DNA of 64,000 nt from Phaseolus vulgaris (Eukaryota > Streptophyta > Magnoliopsida > Fabales > Fabaceae), in the NCBI RefSeq assembly GCF_000499845.2, contig NC_023755.2, forward strand, positions 3,648,087 through 3,712,086, read 5' to 3'. Within the stretch, counting starts at the first letter, position 1, and each line of letters opens with the position of its first letter. A program made the position numbers and the translations under genes. The notes under the pieces are model-generated. The model was not told the origin of the DNA. It searched no databases and saw only the letters and a list, made by a program, of their open reading frames with translations. Below, one piece after another: positions 22,981 through 33,051 of the stretch.

Positions 22981-25900
22981 ATGGCTAGTGTCTTTCCTGC
23001 ATGTTCAGGTTCTGCTTCTCTTTTTTCAAGGCACAAACTTCTTCCCCTTTGCAGCCAAGGGGTCTCCTCTACACCTAAAAACCCCACTCTCTGCCAAATG
23101 TGTAGCTTCTCTGGGAACTGAGATATCAGTGCCTCCAGCAGTTGACACTTTCTGGCTGTGGCTCAAGGAAGAGGGTGTTGTCTCTCGCTAAACACCAGTG
23201 AAGCCTGGTATGGGGCCAGAAGGCCTAGGATTGGTTGCACTCAAAAGACATTTCTAGGAATGAGGTTGTGTTACAGGTGCCCAAGAGGCTATGGATTAAC
23301 CCTGATGCTGTGGCAGCTTCAGAGATTGGGAAAGTGTGTAGTGGATTGAAGCCTTGGTTGGCTGTTGCGTTGTTTCTGATAAGAGAGAGGTCAAATGATG
23401 ATTCTCTTTGGAAGCACTACTTCAGTATTCTGCCCAAGGAAACTGGCTCTACTATATATTGGTGGGGTTCTTTTGGTTTGCTTGTTAAACATGCTTAATG
23501 GGGATTTTGGTTGTTTCCATGTGGTTGGTTGATTTAGTTAGTAAATTGGTTATTCCAGTGCAGGTCAGAGGAGGAGCTCTCAGAGCTACAAGGTTAGTTA
23601 GTTACTTGGTTGTGTCAATGTTTTAATGCAAAATAATGTAAATAAATGGTGAAAAGATTGTGCTTTGGAGTAGTTACCATTGGAAATGCTTGTTTTGTGC
23701 TGAGGTTTTCAGTACTACTGATTCAACTGATTCGTATAGGGACTCAACTTCTGAGCACAACACTGAGTGTGAAAGAGTATGTAAAGAGCGAATTTAGGAG
23801 ACTGGAAGAAGAAATTATACTCCCTAATAGGAAGCTTTTCCCTTCTCCTATTACAATTGATGATTTTTTCTGGGCATTTGGAATTCTAAGATCAAGGGCA
23901 ATTTCTCGCCTTTGCAATGAAAATCTAGTTGTGATTCCATTTGCTGACTTGGTAAGGTCCTTTTCATTTTCTCTCTTTCTGTCATGAGCAGAGAGATAAA
24001 CATGAGCATATCAATTTAATTGTTTGGAGATCAAATGAAGAAAAATCTGTCATTTTAAGAGGATTAACTGTGAAATGAGTAGATATTACAGGAATACCAA
24101 CTTTTACTCGTTTTGTGTCTGATATTGTATATTCCAAATTGAATTTGTGGATCAGATAAACCATAGTGCCAGTGTGACTACAGAAGATCATGCTTATGAA
24201 ATTAAAGGAGCAGCAGGCCTTTTCTCCTGGGATTACCTATTTTCCCTAAGGAGCCCCCTTTCCCTCAAGGCTGAGGACCAGGTAAAGTACCCTTGCGTCT
24301 AATTTTTTTTCTTTTCTCATCTTTTAACCATGATGCAATTTTACCAAGAATTTATCGAAATTGATAGTTTTTAAGAAATTTACCTTATAATCGTTCCAAA
24401 ATAACACGATTTTATTGTGAACAATTCAGAGAATTCGTGTGGAGAATCTGTGTTTGACTCACTATTTTGATTAATCTTAATCTAAGTTTTTTTTTTAATT
24501 TAAATGAAGTGGTATAACACTGACACGATCTCTAATATATAGTTTGATGCACAACAATTGTTTTATTGTAATTTGATTATAATAGTTATAAATAAATTAT
24601 TATGGAGGTTAATGTAAATTGTTATAATGTTAACTTAAAACATGAATAAAAAAATAGAATTGTTATCAATTATTTCAAATAAAATGTTCCAAATTTTAAT
24701 ATGGTAGTTTGAATTTTTTTTATCTAAACACAATGTGAAGTGATATCAACATCTACTATTTCAATAATTGTTTTAATAAAAGCAAACAAACTTATTTATA
24801 CATAATGTGTAAAGGGTGCATGACTTATATATAAACAATCGGAGTCATGTCTTTTGTGTAAACTTCATCTAAAATAAAAAGAAAACAAATGAATCAAACT
24901 CGTGTAACACAACTTTTCCTCCTAGTGACACAAATCTAAGGTCATATCCTACTTGCACAACTTCTTCACAATGAGGTTTCGTGGCATGATTTACCCATAT
25001 GAATAAATTTTCTAAAAATAGCCAATTTTGGTAATTTCTTTGTAAAATTGCATCATTTTCGTTAAAAAAACCTATTATATACTTTCATAATAAATGTATC
25101 AATGTCCATGTAAGGAGTTTTAGCCGATAGGGGCAAGATAGTATCTAAGAAGCTTATATATGAACTATCAAGCCAGCTCTTATTAGTAAAAAGGAAAAAG
25201 AAGTGTGTTTCGAACCAGGACATGTTTGAGCAAACTTTTCCGTAAGAATTTTCAAAGAGAAAAAGAAATAAGAAGAAAATGAAATGTACTTCTCCATAAC
25301 TTAAAATTTGCTTATGCATGAACAAATTGTAAAACTTCTCTCATCAGTTTCTCTACATCTTTAATGTTTTACTTGTTGCTTAAGCTAATAATCTGTCGAA
25401 GAATTTCATGTCATTTTTTCTTTTTATTCTGTACAAGTCCTTGAGGAGAACTCTGTCAATGATGTATTTGGAAGAAGGATCCGTGCAATTGGTGACATAA
25501 AATGCAATGGAATATACTTACACATAACAATGGAAGGAACTTTTTACTGTAGGTGTTTATCCAATATGATTTGAATAAAAGCAATGTCAAGCTGGCTCTG
25601 GACTACGGTTTCATTGAACCAAATTCAGACCGGAATGCATATACCTTGACACTGCAGATATCTGAATCAGACCCCTTTTTTGGTGACAAACTGGACATTG
25701 CTGAGTCCAATGGTTTTGGTGAGACAGCATACTTTGACATCTTCTACAACCTTCCACTTCCACCAGGGCTGCTTCCATATCTGAGACTAGTAGCTCTAGG
25801 TGGCACTGATGCTTTCCTTTAGGTGTCAATATTTAGAAATTCCATTTGGGGTCATCTTGAATTGCCTGTGAGCCGTGACAATGAAGAGCTAATATGCAGA

Positions 25901-26611
25901 GTGATTAGAGAGACCTGCAAAACTGCCCTTGCTGCTTATCATACAACCATTGAAGAGGTATGATTTGTATATATTACTTTAGGGGAGGAAAACCATGCAC
26001 ATTAAAACATTGCCCTCTTGTTTATAGGTATAAAGTATCTCTATATCCCATTTATAGGACACCTTATACTGGATAAGGTATCATTATATCCTTATCACGG
26101 ACACTTCTCGAGGAACCACATGACATCTTACAATGCACATTCACAGTGTGTGTGGAAGAGAGGAGAAAAAATATGGACTATAAAGCATTTTCATTTGTTT
26201 GATGGGAAAGAATGTGGAAAGCAAAGGAACAAAAAAAACCGTCTTTTAGAAAGAAAATTTTAAAATTTTCTTTACTTCCATATTCTCTCCAATTCATATT
26301 CATTTATTTTTCTCAAACCACTTTCTTTCCTCCCAATCGAAAGGAACCTAAATTGTGACAATTTTGATGCTGATTGAGCTCTACAAATAACTAACAAAGC
26401 ACGTGAATGGCAGGATCAAAAGTTGAAAGCAGCAAAGCTAGATTCAAGACTTGCTATAGCAGTGGGAATTAGAGAAGGGGAGAAGCAGCTCCTGCAGCAA
26501 ATTGACGAGATCTTTAAGGAGAAAGAATTGGAATTGGCCGAGTTAGAATATTATCAAGAAAGGAGGCTCAAGGACCTTGGACTTTGCGGGGAAAATGGTG
26601 ATAAAAGATGA
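22981..26611 (+). pseudogene. rbcMT-like: Rubisco large subunit/aldolase lysine N-methyltransferase pseudogene (SET domain)
   Basis: The family trimethylates Lys14 of the Rubisco large subunit and/or chloroplast fructose-bisphosphate aldolase, using S-adenosylmethionine in the stroma. Six exon blocks are recognisable: 22981-23461, 23564-23592, 23740-23951, 24156-24281, 25553-about 25957 and 26414-26611. They keep SET-domain motifs (QVPKRLWINPDAVAASE, FWAFGILRSRA, DLINHSA with the NHS substrate/cofactor motif, LDYGFIEPN) and the Rubisco-binding tail (YYQERRLKDLGLCGENGD). Lesions are: a frame change in the transit peptide, probably at the T-run 23021-23026; an in-frame TAA at 23189-23191; a one-base frameshift near 23241-23246; and an in-frame TAG at 25820-25822 in place of Leu. 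Splice borders and exon order are otherwise kept, so this is a decayed intron-containing copy, not a retrocopy. A working paralogue elsewhere is likely but cannot be seen here. Confidence 0.88.
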
Positions 26612-26724
26612 GGCAACCAAGATGTTCATGGTCGTGGGACAACTATCTATGTTATTAATATCCAAAACAAAACGTGCAAGTGAACAGAAAACTGCCTTAA
26701 GTGAGTAGATACAAACATATCACA

Positions 26725-26728
<4 letters not shown>

Positions 26729-26756
<28 letters not shown>
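26729..26756. repeat. (AT)n microsatellite
   Basis: About 14 AT units, shortly downstream of the methyltransferase pseudogene. Confidence 0.9.
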
Positions 26757-26759
<3 letters not shown>

Positions 26760-27781
26760 TTTATTTTATAAAATAAGTTAAAATGGAAACAGATAAAGGC
26801 TAGAAGTTGAGTTTTATGTAAGGTTAATGTGCACATTAGTTTCAACTTATAATGGTACAAGTAAACTATCTTACATGTGAAATTGGCTCTTCTAAAGTGA
26901 GAAATTCACTTAAGAGAGTACAATGAGATGCTATACCTGTCGGTTAGAAAATCAACAATTAAGATATCTTTAATCACAATCTTAATTGTTGGTGTCTCAT
27001 TCAATGGCCTTAGATTCTTACTTTTTGTTGGGAAAATTAAAACTAATTCCCACGTGGAGATACAAAATGGATACTTGTGATAACAATAAGCACACAAAAG
27101 AAAATAGAGCAAAATAGAATAATAAAAGGTATCTCCATTCATAGGTTCGAGATTCACATCTATGAATTGAAAGGTTTGAATGATTCATTATCTAATCTGT
27201 TATTAGAGTCAATAGGTCTTCAAATCTTTTATTTGAGAAAAAGGAAATCCTTATTATTGGATGACCAAAATACTTTTCAAAAATTGAAATTTTATTCAAT
27301 AAGGATCAAGTAAAAAGAATTAAAAAGTGCTTCTTAAATTATTTTTCTCTATACAATTACGAAATATACATGATAATTAATAGAATGAAAGGAATGTTGT
27401 TATAAGAATAAAATGAAACAAATAAAATAAAATAAAACCTCCAGTTATAAAGAGGAATCGTATGTAGGTAGAGATTATAGAAAATATTCATATAATTTTT
27501 TTTTGAATAGGACAAACCTTATGCATTACTCCACAAAGAAAACTAGAAATCCACCCTATAACAAAAATATATTAGGCAAAATACTAAAAAATATACAAAA
27601 TAATAATAAGGGAAAAAAATTGAATTATTATAAATTAAAATAAGGTAAGCATGTTAGTGATACGTGCACGTGAAATAGTGTCTCAGGGTTCAATGTCTTC
27701 CTCTTTCAATGTTATTCTAATTGAAGTTTCTCTGTGTTTGAAGATTGTGAATAAGTAATAATAAAAATGAATAAAAGATAG
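26757..27781. other. AT-rich intergenic region
   Basis: No gene is supported. The open frame at 27077-27313 has no recognisable domain. Confidence 0.45.
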
Positions 27782-27810
27782 TGCCTCGGGATAGTAGGTA
27801 GGAAGTAACA

Positions 27811-28948
27811 GGTAGCAATTATCAGGTAACAATTTGCAGGTAGCAAGTAGTAGATAGGAGAGGTACCAGGTAACCGATAGCATGTAATAGGTAGCAGGTA
27901 ACAGGTAGTAGGTAGCAGGCAACAGGTAGTAGGTAGTATGGAGCAGACATGTAACATGTAACAGGTAGCAAGTAGCAGGTAATAGGTAACAAGTAATAGG
28001 TATGAGGTAACATGTAATAAGGAACACGTAGCAAGTAACATGTAGTAGGTAGCATGTAGCAGTTGGCAGGTGACAGGTAACATGTAGTAGGTAACAGGTA
28101 GAATGTAGCAAGTAACAAGTAACATGTGGCATGTAACTAGTAGAGGTAATAGGTAGCATGTAGCAGGTAACAAGTAACACGTAACAAGTAGCAGGTAAAA
28201 GGTATCAAGTAGTAGGTAACAGGTAGCACGTAGCACGTAGTAGGTAGCAGGTAAAAAGTAACATATAACAGGTAGCAGGTAGCATAATAGGTAAAAGGTA
28301 ACAAATAACAGGTAACATGTAGCAGGTAACATGTAGGACGTAGCAGGTAGGACGTAGGACGTAGGACGTAGGACGTAGGACGTAGGACGTAGGACGTAGG
28401 ACGTAGTAGGTAGTAGGTAGTAGGTAGTAGGTAGTAGGTAGTAGGTAGCAGGTAGTAGGTAGTAAGTAAAAGGTAGCAGGTAGCAAAACATGTAACAAAT
28501 ATCAGGTAGCAGGTAAAAAGTATCAAGTAGTAAGTAACAGGTAGCAGAACATGTAACAGGTAGCAGGTAGCAGAACATGTAACAGGTAGCAGGTAGCGGA
28601 ACATGTAACAGGTAGTAGGTAGCGGAACATGTAACAGGTAGCAGGTAGCAGGTAGCAGGTAGTAGAACATGTAAAATGTAACAGGTAAAATGTAACAGGT
28701 AACAGGTAACATATAGGAAGGTAACAGGTAACATATAGGAAGGTAACAGGGTAACAGGTAACATGTAGGAAGGTAACATGTAACAAGTACAAGGAACATG
28801 TAACAGGTAGGAAGGTAACAAGTAACAAGTAACAGGTAACATGTAGCAGATAACAGGTAGGAAGGTAACAAGTAGCAGATAACAGGTAGGAAGGTAACAA
28901 GTAGCAGGTAGCAATTTGCAGGTAGTAGGTAGTAGGTGGGAAGTAACA
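27811..28948. repeat. Higher-order repeat copy 1 of the heptamer satellite
   Basis: About 1,138 bases starting at GGTAGCAATTATCAGGTAAC and ending where the same landmark recurs. Internal landmarks, in order, are a TATGGAGCAGACATGTAAC block, AAGGAACACGTAGC, eight GTAGGAC units (28347-28402), six GTAGTAG units (28403-28444), and GGTAACATATAGGAAGG blocks. Confidence 0.9.
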
Positions 28949-30036
28949 GGTAGCAATTATCAGGTAACAGTTTGCAAGTAACAGGTAGTTGATAAGAGAG
29001 GTACCAGGTAACAGATAACATGTAATAGGTAGCAGGTAACAGGTAGTAGGTAGCAGGCAACAGGTAGTAGGTAGTATGGAGCAGACATGTAACATGTAAC
29101 AGGTAGCAAGTAGCAGGTAATAGGTAACAAGTAATAGGTATGAGGTAACATGTAATAAGGAACACGTAGCAAGTAACATGTAGTAGGTAGCATGTAGCAG
29201 TTGGCAGGTGGCAGGTAACATGTAGTAGGTAACAGGTAGAATGTAGCAAGTAGCAAGTAACATGTGGCATGTAACTAGTAGAGGTAATAGGTAGCATGTA
29301 GCAGGTAACAAGTAACACGTAACAAGTAGCAGGTAAAAGGTATCAAGTAGTAGGTAACAGGTAGCACGTAGCACGTAGTAGGTAGCAGGTAAAAAGTAAC
29401 ATATAACAGGTAGCAGGTAGCAGAATAGGTAAAAGGTAACAAATAACAGGTAACATGTAGCAGGTAACATGTAGGACGTAGCAGGTAGGACGTAGGACGT
29501 AGGACGTAGGACGTAGGACGTAGGACGTAGTAGGTAGTAGGTAGTAGGTAGTAGGTAGTAGGTAGTAGGTAGCAGGTAGTAGGTAGTAAGTAAAAGGTAG
29601 CAGGTAGCAAAACATGTAACAAATATCAGGTAGCAGGTAAAAAGTATCAAGTAGTAAGTAACAGGTAGCAGAACATGTAACAGGTAGCAGGTAGCAGAAC
29701 ATGTAACAGGTAGCAGGTAGCGGAACATGTAACAGGTAGTAGGTAGCGGAACATGTAACAGGTAGCAGGTAGCAGGTAGCAGGTAGTAGAACATGTAAAA
29801 TGTAACAGGTAACAGGTAACATATAGGAAGGTAACAGGGTAACAGGTAACATGTAGGAAGGTAACATGTAACAAGTACAAGGAACATGTAACAGGTAGGA
29901 AGGTAACAAGTAACAAGTAACAGGTAACATGTAGCAGATAACAGGTAGGAAGGTAACAAGTAGCAGATAACAGGTAGGAAGGTAACAAGTAGCAGGTAGC
30001 AATTTGCAGGTAGTAGGTAGTAGGTGGGAAGTAACA
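28949..30036. repeat. Higher-order repeat copy 2 of the heptamer satellite
   Basis: About 1,088 bases, nearly identical to copy 1 in landmark order. It has six instead of eight GTAGGAC units (29485-29526) and lacks one GGTAACATATAGGAAGG block, which accounts for most of the length difference. Confidence 0.9.
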
Positions 30037-30240
30037 GGTAGCAATTATCAGGTAACAGTTTGCAAGTAACAGGTAGTTGATAAGAGAGGTACCAGGTAAC
30101 AGATAACATGTAATAGGTAGCAGTTAGCAAGTAGTATGTAGCAGACAACAGGTAGTAGGTAGTATGGAGCAGGCATGTAACAAGTAACATGTAACAGGTA
30201 GCAGGTAATAGGTAACAAGTAGTAGGTAGGAGATAACAGG
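30037..30240. repeat. Partial higher-order repeat copy 3
   Basis: It begins with the same GGTAGCAATTATCAGG landmark and follows copies 1 and 2 for about 200 bases (through the TATGGAGCAGGCATGTAAC block), then diverges into simpler heptamer runs. Confidence 0.8.
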
Positions 30241-30297
30241 TAATGAGAAACAAGTAGCAAGTAGCAGAGCAGGTAGCAGGGAGCAGGGAGCAGAGCA

Positions 30298-30409
30298 GGT
30301 AGCAGGTAGCAGGTAGCAGGTAGCAGGTAGCAGGTAGCAGGTAGCAGGTAGCAGGTAGCAGGTAGCAGGTAGCAGGTAGCAGGTAGCAGGTAGCAGGTAG
30401 CAGGTAGCA
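30298..30409. repeat. Perfect (GGTAGCA)16 run
   Basis: Sixteen uninterrupted identical heptamers (112 bases), the most homogeneous part of the array. Confidence 0.95.
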
Positions 30410-30840
30410 TGTAGCAGGTAACATGTAACAGGTAGCAGGTAGCAGGTAACAGGTAGCAGGTAGCAGGTAGCAGGTAGCAGGTAAAAGGTAACATGTACTA
30501 AGTAGCAGGTAACAGGTACTAAGTAGCAAACAGGTAACAAGTAACAAGTAACAGGTAACAGGTAACAGGTAGAAGGTAACAGGCAGTAGGTAACAGGTAG
30601 TAGGTAACATGTAGTAGGTAGGAGATAACAGGTAATGAGGAGCAGGTAGCAGAGCAGGTAACAGGTAGCAGGTAACAGGTAACAAGTAACATGTACTAAG
30701 TAACAAGTAACATGTACTAAGTAACAGGTAACATGTACTAAGTAACAGGTAACATGTACTAAGTAGCAGGTAACAGGTAACAGGTAACATGTACTAAGTA
30801 ACAGGTAACAAGTAACAGGTAACAGGTAACAGGTAACAGA

Positions 30841-30983
30841 GGTAGGTAGGTAAACAGGTAGGCAGGTAAACAGGTAGGCAGGTAAACAGGTAGGCAGGTA
30901 AACAGGTAAACAGGTAAACAGGTAGGTAAGTAAACAGGTAGGCAGGTAAACAGGTAGGCAGGTAAACAGGTAAACAGGTAACA
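30841..30983. repeat. Octamer sub-block within the satellite
   Basis: Here the period changes from 7 to 8 bases: alternating CAGGTAGG and CAGGTAAA units, with GGTAGG variants. Confidence 0.85.
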
Positions 30984-31156
30984 GGTAAGACATAACATAA
31001 CAGGTAAAAGGTAAAAGATAAAAGGTAGCAGGTAGCAGATAATGGGTAAAAGGTAATAGATTAAAGGTAATGGGTAAAAGGTAATAGATAACTGGTAAAA
31101 GGTAATATGGGGGGATTGGACCAAAACTCATATAATATATGATACCAATGAAAATA

Positions 31157-31962
31157 CTATCTATGAATAATAAAGCCTAAGTTAGCAAGCTTATTAGCAC
31201 AAGTATTTCCTTCACGAAAATTGTGAGAAACCCTAAACCTAATTTTCTCGCAATAATTAAGACATGTGTTCCACCTATTACAAAGCATCCAAGGAACATT
31301 AGTCCTAGTAGTAAATGCAGCACAAACCAAGGCAAAATCGCATTTAAGCCATAAACTAATAAGACCCATCTTTTGAGTTTGTTCAATAGCATATATAACT
31401 CCATAAAATCAGCAAGCAAAGCAATTTGAACATGAAGGAAAATAGAGAAACCACCAATAAATCCCCCCATACTCCTACAAAAAATACCACCACAAGCAGT
31501 AAGACCAGGAGAACCCCTAATAGCAACATCAATGTTTATTTTAACCCAACTTGGAGAAGGAAACTCTCATTGAACAGGAAGAGGAGATAAAACTCTAATA
31601 CTATGAGTAATATACCAAAAAGCTTAAGCACATTGAAATCAAACATATAATTTCACATAGAACTTTTAGACGAATTATCCATTAGACAAGTGAAATCTTA
31701 ATAACCGAAATGGCCCTAGAAAATCAATTTTAACCTGAAATATAACATAATTTCTTATATGCCATATCATCCAAATAGAAAAAGTTATCACAAGTTTATT
31801 CAAATTAACCAAATGACTACCATCACTGGTAATAAAAGAAAGGAGATCATCCACATTAGAGAAATGAGAAATAAGGAAAATTTGCCGAACCCAACTCCAA
31901 ATATACATAACATTAAGACATTTAAAAAAATAAATGGTGAATAGATTCCTCCTGCTCTTCAC
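31157..31962 (-). pseudogene. LINE (non-LTR retrotransposon) 3' remnant: zf-RVT and RNase H pieces
   Basis: Minus-strand frames at 31675-31962 and 31157-31470 match the end of plant LINE ORF2. The first has the zf-RVT-like pattern seen before the RNase H domain (FSIWMIWHIRNYVIF). The second carries the RNase H-like RVT_3 domain with WLKCDF and VSHNFREGNTCANKLANLG, the usual end of these proteins. Frame changes between the pieces show it is dead. No RT or endonuclease sequence is seen upstream, so the copy is 5'-truncated, as is typical of LINEs. The stop at its 3' end is only about 50 bases from the heptamer satellite. Confidence 0.75.
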
Positions 31963-33051
31963 AAATACCTATACGGTGAATGTGCTGATCTGTAGGTAGT
32001 CATCCATAATTTTTTTTTTCAAAGAATATATATGAAGACCAAATGAGTTTACGAAATGATTGTATAGTAGAAACTATTTAGAATATAAAGTAGTTAGTGG
32101 CTAAATCCTTGGTAACTAATTATTATATACCATTTAAAAACTATTTTATAAATTTTTATTAATAATAAAAACTATTTTAGATATAATAATTTTTTAGTTT
32201 ATAAAACTGTTTTTAATTTAATTGATATAGTAACTAATTATTTTAGTATTTAAAATTAGTTTTTATTTAATATTTTATATTAGTGTATATATATAGTAAA
32301 ATTTGTAAACAAATTCAATAAAACTTATAACAATTTATATCATGGACGCAACTATAAAAATCAAAGTCTTAGTAATCTTATAAAAAAACAAAATACATAT
32401 GAATTAAAAAGCATTAAGTTGCACTTTATAAGTTTTGTTAGAATTTCTAATTACTTAAAAATGACACTTGATCATAGATACTAGAATATTAATACCATCT
32501 CCAATATATTAAAGAAGTTTTATATGACACTATCATTCCCATCTTTTAACTTTTTTGTTTCCGTCCATTCATTAATAATCATTCCAAATAACCTAAAAAA
32601 TTGTTCAAATTTAAAGAGATCAAACCATTTATTTACCTCTAAAAACATATTCGTTTAAGGTTTGTGTATAATGGGATAAATAACTTATTATAGTAATTTT
32701 ATAACATATTAATAATTTCAAATTCCATTTAAATTTTTTTAAAAATTGGAACTTTTTTTTATCTGTATTTTTTTCAATCTCATCTTGATTAAAATGTCGT
32801 CGATTTTGTTAACTAAATTTAGATCAATGCATCATCAACTCACTTTTTATTTTTTAAATTCTAACTCATTTTTTGACAAATATTTGGCATAATTTGGGTT
32901 TTAGAAATTATTTTTTAAAGGATTCACGGTAGGAAAAAATTGTAAACATATTGGTAAAACATATGTATAAAGCCAAATATAATAAAAAGAAATAAACTAG
33001 AATAAATAAAAATTAAAAGAAAATATATATATTATTTATTTGATGAGAAAA
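31963..33051. other. AT-rich 3' flank of the GH51 gene
   Basis: No gene is seen. Bases about 32640-33051 are duplicated at about 57575-57964 together with the end of the GH51 coding region. Confidence 0.55.

Larger units (their letters stand above)
27782..31110. repeat. 3.3 kb heptanucleotide satellite (GGTAGCA/GGTAACA/GGTAGTA family)
   Basis: Almost every base belongs to 7-base units of the type GGTARYA, with variants such as GTAGGAC, GGTAAAA and ATGTAAC. Because the minus-strand form (TACCTGC/TTACCTG) lacks stop codons, long open frames run through in every minus-strand phase; they translate to Cys-Tyr-Leu-Leu-Pro-Ala-Thr cycles and are not genes. The array has higher-order structure (listed separately) and ends near the 3' end of a LINE remnant on its right. 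Confidence 0.95.

Noticed and set aside
23646..23987. Open frame of 113 residues as an independent gene
   Set aside because: Its central part is exon 3 of the methyltransferase pseudogene; both ends are intron sequence.
27782..31110. Interstitial telomere or CRISPR-like array
   Set aside because: The unit is 7 bases like the plant telomere repeat, but the sequence (GGTAGCA) is unrelated to TTTAGGG. There are no unique spacers, and this is a plant nuclear locus.
27712..31131. Very long minus-strand open frames (up to 755 residues) in the heptamer array
   Set aside because: They arise because the 7-base unit lacks stop codons on that strand; the translation is a monotonous Leu/Pro/Cys/Tyr cycle in every frame, without a start context or domain.
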